Part shown: piece by piece, positions 17,684-27,816 of the stretch
Layout: each line of letters begins with the position of its first letter
How positions within the stretch are numbered: the first letter of the stretch is position 1
NCBI GenBank assembly: GCA_913020295.1
Contig: CAJWAA010000011.1
Coordinates: 1-64,000 of the forward strand
Length of the DNA: 64,000 nt
Direction: 5' to 3'
DNA from: an uncultured Flavobacteriaceae bacterium
GTDB taxonomy: Bacteria > Bacteroidota > Bacteroidia > Flavobacteriales > Flavobacteriaceae
Notes under the pieces: generated by a model
The model's input: the letters and a program-made list of their open reading frames with translations, nothing else
Told to the model about the DNA's origin: nothing
Database searches by the model: none
Translations under genes and position numbers: made by a program

Positions 17684-20449
17684 TTAGCGAATAATTTCAA
17701 AATGGTATTTACCCGAGAGTAGTTTAGCTTGAAAAGCTCCTTTTTTGTTTTTAGAAAATTTGACCCCGTCTTTTTCGTTGATCTCTTTACCATTGATGAC
17801 AAGGCTGGCACTGCTATTTGGAGGCACTATTATATCGAAAAATATTTTTCCATTATCTTTTTTCCAGCTACTAAGAATCTTTCCATAAGGTCCATTGTGT
17901 TGTGCTTCAAATTTTTCCAGCCCTGTTACAAAGTGAGGCTCCAACAAAATATTTTTAAAACCAGGTAGTTCGGGATCAGGTTTGATACCTCCCAGGGCTT
18001 TGTAGAACCACGCGCCAATTTCTCCAAACATAATGTGGTTTCTGGACATTGCCCCTTTTCTTTCCTCGTCCACTTTCCAATCCTCAAAAAGTGTGGTGGC
18101 TCCCTCCTTAACCCAGGCACCCCATGAAGGGAAATCATCTTGTGTGGCTACTTTATAAGCTAAATCTGGGTGACCGTTTTCACTCAAAGCATTGAGAATG
18201 GCTTTACTGCCCAGTAGTCCAACATCAATATGACTATTGTCTAAAATAACTTTTTTGGCTAGGTTGTTGGCTACTTTTTCAATATACTCCTCAGGAACAA
18301 TCCCCCAGAATAATGCTGTGCTTAACTCCGTCTGAAAACCACTGCCGTAAATCGCTGTTTTTGGATCGAAAAAACGGGAATTGATTTCTTTTTTAATATT
18401 TGCTGCTAGTTCAGAGTATTTTAAGTAATCGTACTCTTCTCCAAACAGTTTTGCCGTATTTGCAAGAATCTTTGCATCCACATAATAGTAGATCGAGGAG
18501 GTGAATTGCTTTGGGGTTTTGGATTTTACCGGAACCCAGTCGCCCAATCCCCAATTTGTAATATATTCTGGGCTGATTTCTGTTATATGATCCACATATC
18601 TTTTGATGTTGTCATAACAATCTGCCAAAAGTTTTTGATCTCCGTAAAATTGGTATATATTCCAAGGAATGATGGCCAAACTACTGGTCCAGTCTGGTCC
18701 GTTTGCCCATTGATATCCCCAACCACTGGATGGTATGATTGCGGGAAGAACCCCATTAGATTGTTGTTCATCCCTATGATCGGCCAACCATTTTTCATAA
18801 ACAGTTATACCGTCAAAATTGTAAAGTCCCGTTTCAATGGCGATATGAGCATCTCCTGTCCACCCGTTTTTTTCACGTTGGGGGCAATCGGTAGGGTAGC
18901 CAAACAAGTTTGAAAGGTAGGCGTTGTTAGTTGCCGACCAAAGCTTGTTGATTAGAGGGTTGGAACTATTCACCTTTCCAACTGGAGGCACAGCACTGTG
19001 CATAAAAACTCCTGTGACACTTTGCTCGGTTAATTCTATGGGTTTATCACTTAGCACCTCTATGTATTGGAACCCTTTGTAGTTAAACTTGGGTACAAAA
19101 GTTTCTGCCCCTTCACCGCTGAGTGTGTAAATATCGGTTTGAAAAGGATCACTGTCGTCAGTAGGGCGATAATGAACTATAATATTGGAGAGGTCGAGTT
19201 CACCTCTATCATCCAATAATTCTGAATGGGTAACCCTAAGTACTGTTCCGGCTTCCCCTTTTACTTTTATTCTGGATACCCCAGAAATATTTCTACCCAA
19301 GTCATAAATGTATTTTTGGGGATTAATTTTTCGCATTTTTACCGCTTGTATTTCGAGGTTGTTTTTTATTGGGTGTAGAGCCTGAGCTACAATATTATCA
19401 GAGGGTGCTGAGGTTACGATACTTTTTTTCCATTTGATATCGTCAAAACCAGAGGTATTCCAGCCTTTTTGCTCCAATTGAGCATTTTGGTGCTCGGCAG
19501 TGTAAATACTATTGAAAATCAGCGAACCTGAGGAGTTTTTCCAATCTGTATCAGACGAAAAAGTTTCCTTAGAACCATCCTCATAGGTTACCTTCAAATC
19601 CAAACAAAACATGGGTCTCGCCCTCCAGGGGGCTTCATGGAAATACCAAACAGCAGTCGATTGGTGGTTGAACCAACCATTGCCAAGCAAAACACCAATG
19701 GCATTGTTTTGCTGTAAATAATCTGAAACATCGTGTGTCACATATAAATTTCTGCGATCGAAACGGGTATAAGTAGGGTCAAGTTGATGGTCACCCACCT
19801 TTTTTCCGTTCAAATACAGTTCGAATAATCCTGCTGTAGCAATGTAAACTCTTGCCTTTTTTATTTTTTTTTTGATGTTAAACTCTTTCCTAAAGTAGGC
19901 GCTTTCTTTTTTATCGATATTACGACTGTCAGAGATCCACGAACCCTTCCAGTTTCTTGCCTCCATCATACCCATTTCAAAGCTGGATAATCGATCGCAT
20001 TCAACTTTTTTATTGTTTTTGTCCCAAACGGTTAAAGACCAATAATACTTATGAAAAGCTTTCAATGCCTTTCCACCATAAACCACCAATTGATGGTCGG
20101 AATTAATTTTTCCTGTATTCCAGTGGGAACCATTTCCGGCGGCGACATTAATAGAATCAGTACCTACCGATATTTTATAAGCTTTTTGAAAGGCTCCTCG
20201 TCTTTGATCCTTGATCTTCCATGTAAAGCGGGGGGTTTTGACATCCAGTCCAATGGGATTGGCCAAATATTCACTTTTAAGGTCATACACCCTTAGTAGA
20301 TCATTTTGTGAATGAGTATTCCATACGAACCCTATAAAAACGAGTGTAATAAGCTTTTTTAATCTTGTCAATCTCCAATTCAAGATATTTTGCATGAATA
20401 AATATTGAAATTTTTTGAATATAAATTTCATCGATAATTTTGTTTTCAT
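17684..20449 (-). CDS. Alpha-L-rhamnosidase, GH78
   Basis: Exported glycoside hydrolase that removes terminal L-rhamnose from glycans. Order: N-terminal Ig-like and beta-sandwich domains (about 60-480), catalytic alpha/alpha barrel (about 490-830) with DCPQREKNGWTGDAH, the family's acidic hallmark region, and GATTLFEDW, then a C-terminal beta-sandwich. The real start may be the internal ATG at 20395, giving a signal peptide that ends NTHSQ; the longer frame adds 18 basic residues. Length about 900 aa, normal for GH78. It is divergent from the aldo/keto reductase gene 64 bases away, so the two may share regulation. No SusCD pair accompanies it. Confidence 0.92.
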   Translation of the reverse strand: MKTKLSMKFIFKKFQYLFMQNILNWRLTRLKKLITLVFIGFVWNTHSQNDLLRVYDLKSEYLANPIGLDVKTPRFTWKIKDQRRGAFQKAYKISVGTDSINVAAGNGSHWNTGKINSDHQLVVYGGKALKAFHKYYWSLTVWDKNNKKVECDRLSSFEMGMMEARNWKGSWISDSRNIDKKESAYFRKEFNIKKKIKKARVYIATAGLFELYLNGKKVGDHQLDPTYTRFDRRNLYVTHDVSDYLQQNNAIGVLLGNGWFNHQSTAVWYFHEAPWRARPMFCLDLKVTYEDGSKETFSSDTDWKNSSGSLIFNSIYTAEHQNAQLEQKGWNTSGFDDIKWKKSIVTSAPSDNIVAQALHPIKNNLEIQAVKMRKINPQKYIYDLGRNISGVSRIKVKGEAGTVLRVTHSELLDDRGELDLSNIIVHYRPTDDSDPFQTDIYTLSGEGAETFVPKFNYKGFQYIEVLSDKPIELTEQSVTGVFMHSAVPPVGKVNSSNPLINKLWSATNNAYLSNLFGYPTDCPQREKNGWTGDAHIAIETGLYNFDGITVYEKWLADHRDEQQSNGVLPAIIPSSGWGYQWANGPDWTSSLAIIPWNIYQFYGDQKLLADCYDNIKRYVDHITEISPEYITNWGLGDWVPVKSKTPKQFTSSIYYYVDAKILANTAKLFGEEYDYLKYSELAANIKKEINSRFFDPKTAIYGSGFQTELSTALFWGIVPEEYIEKVANNLAKKVILDNSHIDVGLLGSKAILNALSENGHPDLAYKVATQDDFPSWGAWVKEGATTLFEDWKVDEERKGAMSRNHIMFGEIGAWFYKALGGIKPDPELPGFKNILLEPHFVTGLEKFEAQHNGPYGKILSSWKKDNGKIFFDIIVPPNSSASLVINGKEINEKDGVKFSKNKKGAFQAKLLSGKYHFEIIR

Positions 20450-20513
20450 TTGTTTTGAGTACCATAAAGGTTGGTTAAATTAGTCAAATTCTTTTACAAA
20501 CTGTACAAAAAAA

Positions 20514-21425
20514 ATGGTACAACATAACAAGTCCATCTCAATGAAAAATTACAAAACAGCTCCTTTTATCGTTGGAACCATGAGATTAGGGCAGTGGGGT
20601 AGTAAGATGAATATATCAGAGATTGAAAAATTTATAGAGGACTGCATAGCACTGGATCTGATCGATTTTGATCACGCCGATATTTATGGCTCCTACACAA
20701 CTGAATCCGATTTTGGAGCAGTGCTAAAAAAAAGACCTGATCTACGATCTCAAATGAGAATAACTACAAAATGCGGGATCAAAATGGTCTCCGAAAATCG
20801 ACCCGAACACCAAATAAAATCTTATAACCTGACCAAAGACCATATCAAACAATCAGTAGATAATTCATTGTATAACTTACATACTGATTATATCGATACA
20901 TTATTGTTGCATCGTCCCGATTTTCTTTTGGATCCGCAAGAAGTAGCAGCAGCTTTTACCGAATTGGAAAAAGAGGGAAAAGTCAAATATTTTGGTGTTT
21001 CAAATTTTTCTGTAAGCCAATTCGAGTTACTGCAAGAAAACTTTCCTTTGTGTACCCATCAAGTGGAGATATCATTGCTTCATCGGGAGGCATTTGAAAA
21101 TGGCATTTTGGATCAATGCCAAAAGTGGGGAATTCCACCTACTGCATGGTCTCCATTAGGTGGAGGGATATTGTTTAAAAGTTCGCAGGATCCAATTATG
21201 ATCGATGTCCAAAAAATAATCACTTCACTTTGTAAAAAATACAAAGCCCAACCAGATCAAGTTTTATTGGCTTGGCTTCGAAAACATCCTGCGGGTATTA
21301 TTCCGGTCTTGGGAACCTCCAAACTTTCGAGAATTAAAAATGCAAAAGAGAGTCTAAAAATTAATTTAACACACGAGGAGTGGTATATGCTTTGGCAGGG
21401 AGTAACGGGAAACGAAATTGCATAA
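20514..21425 (+). CDS. Aldo/keto reductase, YdhF-like
   Basis: NADPH-dependent carbonyl reductase with a TIM barrel. The catalytic Asp-Tyr-Lys-His set is visible as Asp in FDHADIYG with the following Tyr, Lys in TTKCGIK and His in LLLHRPD. Residues 1-9 may be untranslated, as a second ATG at 20541 directly precedes the conserved GTMRLGQWG strand. It is 25 bases from the SsuD-like monooxygenase and likely co-transcribed. In the sulfo-SMO pathway of Agrobacterium an AKR (SmoB) reduces the 6-oxo sugar made by the SsuD-like SmoC. I propose the same job here as a hypothesis, not a demonstrated identity. Confidence 0.88.
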   Translation: MVQHNKSISMKNYKTAPFIVGTMRLGQWGSKMNISEIEKFIEDCIALDLIDFDHADIYGSYTTESDFGAVLKKRPDLRSQMRITTKCGIKMVSENRPEHQIKSYNLTKDHIKQSVDNSLYNLHTDYIDTLLLHRPDFLLDPQEVAAAFTELEKEGKVKYFGVSNFSVSQFELLQENFPLCTHQVEISLLHREAFENGILDQCQKWGIPPTAWSPLGGGILFKSSQDPIMIDVQKIITSLCKKYKAQPDQVLLAWLRKHPAGIIPVLGTSKLSRIKNAKESLKINLTHEEWYMLWQGVTGNEIA

Positions 21426-21450
21426 TCAATCCTTAAAGGATTAAAATAAT

Positions 21451-22608
21451 ATGATAGTTAAACCGATAGAGATAAGATCAAGACAAGCGCAAGGAGCAGA
21501 GGTCTCTTGGTTTGCTCCTATTTGTGATGGAGACGACCGCTATTTGGGTGAGCGCGATGTAAAATACAAAAGTAATTGGGAAAATACTTCCAATATCTTA
21601 TTGACTGCTGATCAATTGGGCTATCGGAATATTCTATGTCCCTCATCATATCAGGTGGGACAAGATACCCTTGCATTTGTATCTGCGGTTTCTCCACTGA
21701 CTCAAAATATAAATATTTTGGCGGCTATACGCTGTGGTGAGATTCATCCCCCAATGCTAGCTCGAACACTATCTACAATTGATCATATTCTTGAGGGAAG
21801 ACTTACAATCAATATCATATCATCTAATTTGCCGGGTGAAAATCTTCCATCCGAAGATCGATATCAGCGATCCAGAGAGGTAATTGAAATACTTAAACAA
21901 GCTTGGACACAAGAAGAAATTGATTTCAGTGGTCAATATTATAAGTTTCAACTTCCAACGGATCCAGTCAAATCATATCAGAATAGTGGACCCTTACTGT
22001 ATTTTGGAGGCTATTCAGCCCCTGCAGTTGAACTCTGTGCAGAGCATTGTGATGTTTATTTAATGTGGCCTGAGACAGAGGGAAATTTGAGGAATTTGAT
22101 GGAAAACATGAGTCAGAAAGCCTTAAAGTATAACAGAAAAGTAGATTTCGGACTTAGGATACATGTGGTTGTAAGGGAGACAGAAGAAGAGGCCTGCAAA
22201 TACGCTGAAAGTATCATTTCAAAACTTGATTTGGAAGCAGGTCAAGAATTGAGGGAGCGTGCTTTGGATGCAAAATCTTACGGTGTAAGTCGTCAAAAAG
22301 AAATGAGGGATCAATCTTCTAAGGATGGCTTCGTGGAACCTCACTTGTGGACAGGAATCGGAAAGGCTCGCTCTGGTTGTGGTGCTGCACTGGTGGGCAA
22401 CCCTGACCAGATTGTTGAAAAATTAAACCGTTACATGGACATGGGCATTAGGTCTTTTATATTATCAGGCTATCCACATTTCGATGAATGCAAGCGTTTT
22501 GCTGATCTGGTATTGCCCAGACTAAAAACCTTTTCCATGCCACATCTACAGGGTAAAACTTCAAAATTAGCGCCATTGACCCCCCTGGCCAATGGTATTA
22601 GGGTATGA
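21451..22608 (+). CDS. SsuD-like FMNH2-dependent sulfonate monooxygenase (LLM family)
   Basis: Luciferase-like TIM-barrel monooxygenase expected to split C-S bonds of sulfonates, releasing sulfite and an aldehyde or oxo compound. Resemblance to E. coli SsuD is strong throughout: GYRNILCPS, LYFGGYS, FGLRIHVVVRET (R236, H238), ARSGCGAALVG (R307) and FILSGYPHFDE (Y341) align with SsuD residues R226, H228, R297 and Y331. The position of SsuD Cys54 reads Val69 in my by-eye alignment, so flavin or substrate handling may differ. Length 385 aa is normal. No flavin reductase is adjacent, so FMNH2 must come from elsewhere. The symporter starts 34 bases downstream. Confidence 0.88.
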   Translation: MIVKPIEIRSRQAQGAEVSWFAPICDGDDRYLGERDVKYKSNWENTSNILLTADQLGYRNILCPSSYQVGQDTLAFVSAVSPLTQNINILAAIRCGEIHPPMLARTLSTIDHILEGRLTINIISSNLPGENLPSEDRYQRSREVIEILKQAWTQEEIDFSGQYYKFQLPTDPVKSYQNSGPLLYFGGYSAPAVELCAEHCDVYLMWPETEGNLRNLMENMSQKALKYNRKVDFGLRIHVVVRETEEEACKYAESIISKLDLEAGQELRERALDAKSYGVSRQKEMRDQSSKDGFVEPHLWTGIGKARSGCGAALVGNPDQIVEKLNRYMDMGIRSFILSGYPHFDECKRFADLVLPRLKTFSMPHLQGKTSKLAPLTPLANGIRV

Positions 22609-22642
22609 TCGGAAATATATATGACTCCAATATTTTTGTACA

Positions 22643-24187
22643 ATGATTGATCTATTCATCGTAGTCACTTACTTTGTAGTTGTTATCCTTGTTGCCATTT
22701 CAGGAAGGCAAACTAAAGAAGTTACTGCTGAGGAATTTTTCTTAAGTTCCAGAAGTTTGAGATGGCCCTCTATTGCTTTTTCAACTATTGCGACAAATAT
22801 CCAAGGATATCAGTTTTTGGGTATGATGGGCTCTGCCTACCTCTATGGGCTGGCTCAGGCAAGTTTGGAAATCAATGCTGTACAGGGCATTCTTCTAGCC
22901 TCTTTTATTTTTATCCCCTATTACCTGAAAGACAAAATCATTACCATAACTCAGTTCATAAAAAAACGCCTCGGAAAAAGGATAGCCTTACTTTATTCCT
23001 TGGCTAACATTTCATTATTTTCCACCATTACGATTGGGGCAGCTCTCTTTTGGGGAGCCTATGCTGCAGATATTGTTTTTGGAGAATATCTATCCATTTT
23101 ACACCAAGATCGGCTAACAAGAATTACTTTACTAATCCTAATAATTGGATTTTTTTCAGCGTCCTATACCTATTTTGGTGGACTGAGTGCTGTGGTTCGG
23201 ACGGACATCGTTCAGTTTGTGGTTTTGCTATTGGGTGGACTTGCTGTAATGCTTATGGCGGTTCATCATTTGGGGGGTTGGTCTCAGTTATATATAAAAA
23301 CACCTCAGTTGATGCACTTGCACCTTCCCTCTAATCATGAAAAATTACCTTGGACACATATTTTCGGGCTATTCTTTTTAAATATCAACTATTGGTGTGC
23401 CAATCAATCAATTGTTCAAAGGTCTCTGGCCGCTAAGAGCCTCAAACACGTTCAGATTGGACTCATGGTAGGCGGATTGATGAAATATTTGATGGCTGTG
23501 ATCATTGTGGTACCAGGCATTGCATTGGTCGGTATTTTGGGTGACAATGGACTGTCGGATCCAGATATGACTTTCCCCTATCTTGTTAACACTTTTTTGC
23601 CATTGGGGGTAAAAGGATTTGTTTTGTGTGCTCTGTTTGCTTCCTTGATGAGCACCGTGGACTCAACTTTTAATTCCTTAGCTACACTTTGGTCTGTTGA
23701 TATTTACAAAGAGTATATCCATAAAAATTGCAGTGACCAACAAATGGTTGATGCAGGAAAACGTGCTATTTTATTCAGTTTTGTTACCGGTGTAACGGTT
23801 GGTATTTTATTGCTTTATCTCAAATTTTCAGATCCTAATGCAGCATTTACGCATACTCTGAATGAACTTCGTTATTACATCAATTGTGGGATTGTTGTGA
23901 TTATTTGCTCAGCAGTTTTTTTGGTCGCCCCTAATCACAAAGTCACCTTTTTAGCTTTTGCGTCGACCATAGTCCTTCAATTCATTTTTAAGTTTTTATT
24001 CCCTGAGATGAATTATTTTGTCAGGGCCATGTGGATCATACTCATCGGTTTTTTCTTTGTCCTTTTATTTTCAAAAACCCGATTTGAAAATCTGTGGGTG
24101 CAGTTTCAAACCGACTCAAAACAGATTTCTAGAATGGGGCTGGGAATGCTCATTTCATTAATCTTATTGCATATTCTCTTTCATTAA
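22643..24187 (+). CDS. Sodium:solute symporter (SSS family)
   Basis: Inner-membrane sodium-coupled importer of 514 aa with about 13 hydrophobic helices. Conserved SSS blocks are present (ATNIQGYQFLGMMGSAY, YTYFGGLSAVVRTDIVQ, ALFASLMSTVDSTFNS). It is the third gene of a tight set after the aldo/keto reductase and SsuD-like monooxygenase, so it probably brings in their substrate. Sequence alone does not tell which solute; a sulfonated sugar or other sulfonate is the contextual guess. It is only distantly similar to the symporter at 10168. Confidence 0.88.
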   Translation: MIDLFIVVTYFVVVILVAISGRQTKEVTAEEFFLSSRSLRWPSIAFSTIATNIQGYQFLGMMGSAYLYGLAQASLEINAVQGILLASFIFIPYYLKDKIITITQFIKKRLGKRIALLYSLANISLFSTITIGAALFWGAYAADIVFGEYLSILHQDRLTRITLLILIIGFFSASYTYFGGLSAVVRTDIVQFVVLLLGGLAVMLMAVHHLGGWSQLYIKTPQLMHLHLPSNHEKLPWTHIFGLFFLNINYWCANQSIVQRSLAAKSLKHVQIGLMVGGLMKYLMAVIIVVPGIALVGILGDNGLSDPDMTFPYLVNTFLPLGVKGFVLCALFASLMSTVDSTFNSLATLWSVDIYKEYIHKNCSDQQMVDAGKRAILFSFVTGVTVGILLLYLKFSDPNAAFTHTLNELRYYINCGIVVIICSAVFLVAPNHKVTFLAFASTIVLQFIFKFLFPEMNYFVRAMWIILIGFFFVLLFSKTRFENLWVQFQTDSKQISRMGLGMLISLILLHILFH

Positions 24188-24257
24188 TAAGATCTATTGT
24201 TTTTAATCTTATCAATTATTTATTATTAATTTTAGTTGATAACAAAAAACAAAATCT

Positions 24258-25454
24258 ATGAAGGTGTTGAATCAATTACTTTTGTTTGGGGCCGGAATAA
24301 TCATATTAATGTTGATCTCTTGTAAAAACATTGAGGAAGAACAAAACTGGTATAAAGGTAATTTACACACTCATTCTCTTTGGAGTGACGGTGATGATTT
24401 TCCCGAAATGATTATTCAATGGTATAAAGACAACGATTATCAATTCATTGCGTTATCGGATCACAATACCATTGCTGATTCAGAATTTTGGTATGAGATT
24501 AGAGAGCGAGAGCTTAAAAATAAAACTTTAGAAAAATATCAAAATCGGTTTGGGGATTGGGTTGAGACCAAAACAAACTCTGGTAAAACATTGGTTCGCC
24601 TTAAAACTTTTGAGGAGTTCCGCTCCAAATTACAAGTGCAGGATTCTTTTTTGGTCATTAAGTCTGAAGAGGTTACCTCTTCTTTTAAAAATAAGCCGGT
24701 TCACATTAATGTTACCAACATAGAAGAAAAAATTGATCCCATTCGTGGAACTTCAGTATTGGATGTAATGCAGAGAACTTTAGACGCTGTACACGAGCAA
24801 CGGAAAAGGTTAAACATTCCCATGTTCGCTCATATAAATCATCCTAACTTTGGTTATGGTATCAGCACGGAGGATTTGAAACAATTAAATGGAGAACGTT
24901 TTTTTGAGGTTTACAATGGACATCCGGCTGTGAACAATGAGGGTAACGACACACATGTTGATACAGAAACTATGTGGGATTTAATTAATATCCACTATTA
25001 CAAAGAGGAGAAACCGTTGTTGTTTGGAATTGCCACTGACGACAGTCACCGTTATCACAGCTTCTCTTCCGATGACAGTAATTCCGGTCGAGGATGGGTT
25101 ATGGTGAATTCAAAAAAATTGGATACCGATCATTTGATATCGGCCATGGAAAGTGGAGATTTTTACGCATCTACGGGAGTTTTCCTTGAAAAATTATACA
25201 TGGATCAAGACGAAATTAAAATAGTTATAGATTCGGAGGTTGGTGTCAATTATGAAATTGCTTTTATGGGATATCAAAAAGGAGCTGAGGAGGTGGTTAC
25301 TTTAAAAAAAATCCAAGGTACTTCGGCATCATATAACTATCAAAAAGAGGATGTTTTTGTAAGGGTCAGCATCAATTCGGATGCCAAAAAAGAAAATCCC
25401 ATTATTGAAAATGAAACAAAAAAAGCATGGACGCAACCCCTCTTGCTTCGATAG
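24258..25454 (+). CDS. PHP-domain phosphoesterase-like lipoprotein
   Basis: Lipoprotein signal at the N-terminus (hydrophobic stretch then LMLISC, Cys22). The PHP domain follows directly with GNLHTHSLWSDG and ALSDHN, two of the metal-binding motifs of the family, then further His/Asp ligands in HINHPNFG and ATDDSHR. PHP proteins hydrolyse phosphate esters with two or three metals; exported members are poorly known, so the substrate is unassigned. Length 398 aa. It follows the symporter by 70 bases and may be the last main gene of that operon. Confidence 0.83.
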   Translation: MKVLNQLLLFGAGIIILMLISCKNIEEEQNWYKGNLHTHSLWSDGDDFPEMIIQWYKDNDYQFIALSDHNTIADSEFWYEIRERELKNKTLEKYQNRFGDWVETKTNSGKTLVRLKTFEEFRSKLQVQDSFLVIKSEEVTSSFKNKPVHINVTNIEEKIDPIRGTSVLDVMQRTLDAVHEQRKRLNIPMFAHINHPNFGYGISTEDLKQLNGERFFEVYNGHPAVNNEGNDTHVDTETMWDLINIHYYKEEKPLLFGIATDDSHRYHSFSSDDSNSGRGWVMVNSKKLDTDHLISAMESGDFYASTGVFLEKLYMDQDEIKIVIDSEVGVNYEIAFMGYQKGAEEVVTLKKIQGTSASYNYQKEDVFVRVSINSDAKKENPIIENETKKAWTQPLLLR

Positions 25455-25496
25455 AGTTTTTTTAAAAATTTTAAATAAAAATAACAGCTACCTCAA

Positions 25497-25664
25497 ATGT
25501 CAGATCTAAACACATTTCATAAACGTATTTGTATTGACTGTGACCAAGAAATAGACTTTATTTGGTCCCATAATATCTATAACAACAATACACTGAGTCA
25601 AGTTTGTTTTGAGTGTAGAGAACGTCGTTTGAATGAACTTTACTCTTCACAAAATCAATCCTAA
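25497..25664 (+). CDS. 55-aa protein with two CxxC pairs (putative zinc ribbon)
   Basis: Short ATG frame 42 bases after the PHP gene. It encodes 55 residues with CIDC at 12-15 and CFEC at 37-40, a spacing suited to one bound zinc ion, no signal peptide and a polar C-terminus. The two evenly placed CxxC motifs in an AT-rich region argue that this is a real gene rather than chance. Function unknown; small zinc ribbons of this size are often nucleic-acid or protein-binding accessory factors. Confidence 0.6.
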   Translation: MSDLNTFHKRICIDCDQEIDFIWSHNIYNNNTLSQVCFECRERRLNELYSSQNQS

Positions 25665-26163
25665 TTTTTTTTTTTCATTGCAGATTTCATTTGATTTATA
25701 TGAAGCAGATCGTCATATCGAAGAAAATTAGAGGAGATTTAATTATTATTGGCGTGAAATAATGAATTTTTAAATTAATAAATTATTGGGAAATAAAAGT
25801 CAATCGGCTACTAATAAAAGTTCTTAGATTTAAAGTTGTAAGTATTTGTGTGAGTAGGAGGATAATTGTCTAAATGGTTACCCAAAAAAACTAAAAGACA
25901 TTTCCTGATCAAGATTAATTATTTTGAAAAAATGATAGGGAAGGCTCTGTAAATTAAATAATTCCTTCTTCTTTTTTTTAAACTAAATTATTTTTGAAGA
26001 ATTGAGATTCATGAAATTTCTAATCAAAATTTTAGTTTTGATCTAAGTTCATTTTTTATAATTATCTAGTTATTAGCTGCTTATATTTATCAATTTGATG
26101 AATTTTATATGTTATTTTAGTAATTTAATTCATAAAATAATAGATACTTATTTAGAAATATTA
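25665..26163. other. AT-rich intergenic region
   Basis: About 500 bases without a convincing ORF. A nominal extension of the next gene from a TTG at 26095 covers its last part but adds 23 residues ahead of a good signal peptide, so I treat it as leader DNA. No RNA gene or repeat recognised. Confidence 0.5.
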
Positions 26164-27816
26164 ATGAAAAATTTATTGATTTTCCTTTTATTAATTTTCA
26201 ACACAATTATTGTTCGCGGACAGATAAATTCCCAATATAAATCTATACACATCAACTCAACTGAAAAACCTACGGTGGTCAAACAAAATGAAAATGGAAA
26301 CCTAAAGATTAATGTCAATCTGAATGATCTGAAAAGGTTTAAAAGTCAAGGTTTTGTTCGTTACAGTGATTTGGGTGCTTCAGGCAGTGGAGTTTCAGAT
26401 GACATGTTGTTTATTGTGGCAACCCATGCCCTGGCAAATCAAAATGGTTATGATGTAAAAGCCGATAATGGAGCAATTTATCTCATAAGCGGTAAGGAAA
26501 ACACTGCTGTTATACATACAAATACGGACTTTGGAAGTGCAACATTCATCATTGATGATACGGAGGTTGAGAATCGATCCGCCTCAATTTTTGAAGTGAG
26601 ATCCAAGTTGCCTCCCATTTCCTTAAAAGACTTAAAATCTCTTAAAAAAAATCAAAATAGGCTATCTCATTCACTGGCTGAAGATTGTCTTATAACGATC
26701 TCAGATGATAACATTAGCAACTACATTCGTTATGGCCTAAATCAAAATAATGGTCGTGCGCAAACTGATATATTTATTGTGGATAAAAATGGAAATATCG
26801 ATCCTACTGCTCCCATTATATGGGATTTTGGTAATATCACTGAAATCAGTACAACACCCATTGATAAAAAAAAGTTGACCATAATCGGTGGGCGATTCAT
26901 AACCATTGCCAATCAAGCGCCTTCCAAGTATACTTATTATAGTAGAAATATTTCAATCAAAAGATCCAATGTGGTCATAAAAAACTTGACACATTTGATT
27001 CGAGGGGAGGGTGAGCATGGTGCTCCATATCGCGGTTTTATTAGTATTTCTGATTGTTCTAATGTTTTGGTAAAGGATTGTATTTTGACAGGTCACAAAA
27101 CTTATCGTACTATTGGAGCTGCAGGGAAACCGGTTTCCATGGGTTCTTATGACTTATCAGTAACCCGATCTATCAATATTTCTTTTGAAAATTGTCGTCA
27201 AACCAATGATATTAACGATAACAGCTATTGGGGTATTTTTGCATCCAACTATTCTAAAAATATAAGTTTTGACCATTGTATTTTTTCTAGATTCGATGCC
27301 CACATGGGTGTTTATAATGCAACCATTCGTAACTCAACGCTGGGATATATGGGAATCAATGCCATTGGCTCTGGTGAATTTCTTTTAGAAGATTCCACTG
27401 TAAGAGGTAGAAGTTTAATCAATTTACGTTCCGATTATGGAAGCACCTGGGAGGGAACCTTTACCATTAGAAATTGTGTTTTTGTTCCCTCTAAAAGGAC
27501 GTCTCCCAATCTAAGCTTGTTTAATGGTTCAAATTCCGGGCTTCACGATTTTGGATATACTTGTTACATGCCAAAAAATATCATCATTGATAAACTTCAT
27601 ATCGATGACTCCAATCAGGACTATAAAACAATTGCAATTTTTTCAGACTTTAATCCTAAAATGATTAATGAAAGCTTCCAAGAACAATACCCATATATCA
27701 AGACCGAAAAGGTAATTTTAAATAATGTGAGTATCTCAAGTGAGAAGGAAATTATGGTAAGTGATAATCCATATATGTTCAGAGAGGTAATAATAGAAAA
27801 AGTCAAAAAACGTTAA
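26164..27816 (+). CDS. Exported right-handed beta-helix protein
   Basis: Predicted secreted protein of about 550 aa. The ATG at 26164 opens a signal peptide ending IIVRGQ. After a linker with SDLGASGSGVSDD, a signature of pectate-lyase-like folds, the rest shows short repeating turns with stacked Asn and Ser/Thr (for example NVVIKNLTHL, NISFENCRQ, NISFDHCIFS), typical of a parallel beta-helix. Such proteins are polysaccharide lyases, hydrolases or binding proteins; no catalytic set could be assigned. It converges on the sulfatase gene. Confidence 0.75.
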   Translation: MKNLLIFLLLIFNTIIVRGQINSQYKSIHINSTEKPTVVKQNENGNLKINVNLNDLKRFKSQGFVRYSDLGASGSGVSDDMLFIVATHALANQNGYDVKADNGAIYLISGKENTAVIHTNTDFGSATFIIDDTEVENRSASIFEVRSKLPPISLKDLKSLKKNQNRLSHSLAEDCLITISDDNISNYIRYGLNQNNGRAQTDIFIVDKNGNIDPTAPIIWDFGNITEISTTPIDKKKLTIIGGRFITIANQAPSKYTYYSRNISIKRSNVVIKNLTHLIRGEGEHGAPYRGFISISDCSNVLVKDCILTGHKTYRTIGAAGKPVSMGSYDLSVTRSINISFENCRQTNDINDNSYWGIFASNYSKNISFDHCIFSRFDAHMGVYNATIRNSTLGYMGINAIGSGEFLLEDSTVRGRSLINLRSDYGSTWEGTFTIRNCVFVPSKRTSPNLSLFNGSNSGLHDFGYTCYMPKNIIIDKLHIDDSNQDYKTIAIFSDFNPKMINESFQEQYPYIKTEKVILNNVSISSEKEIMVSDNPYMFREVIIEKVKKR

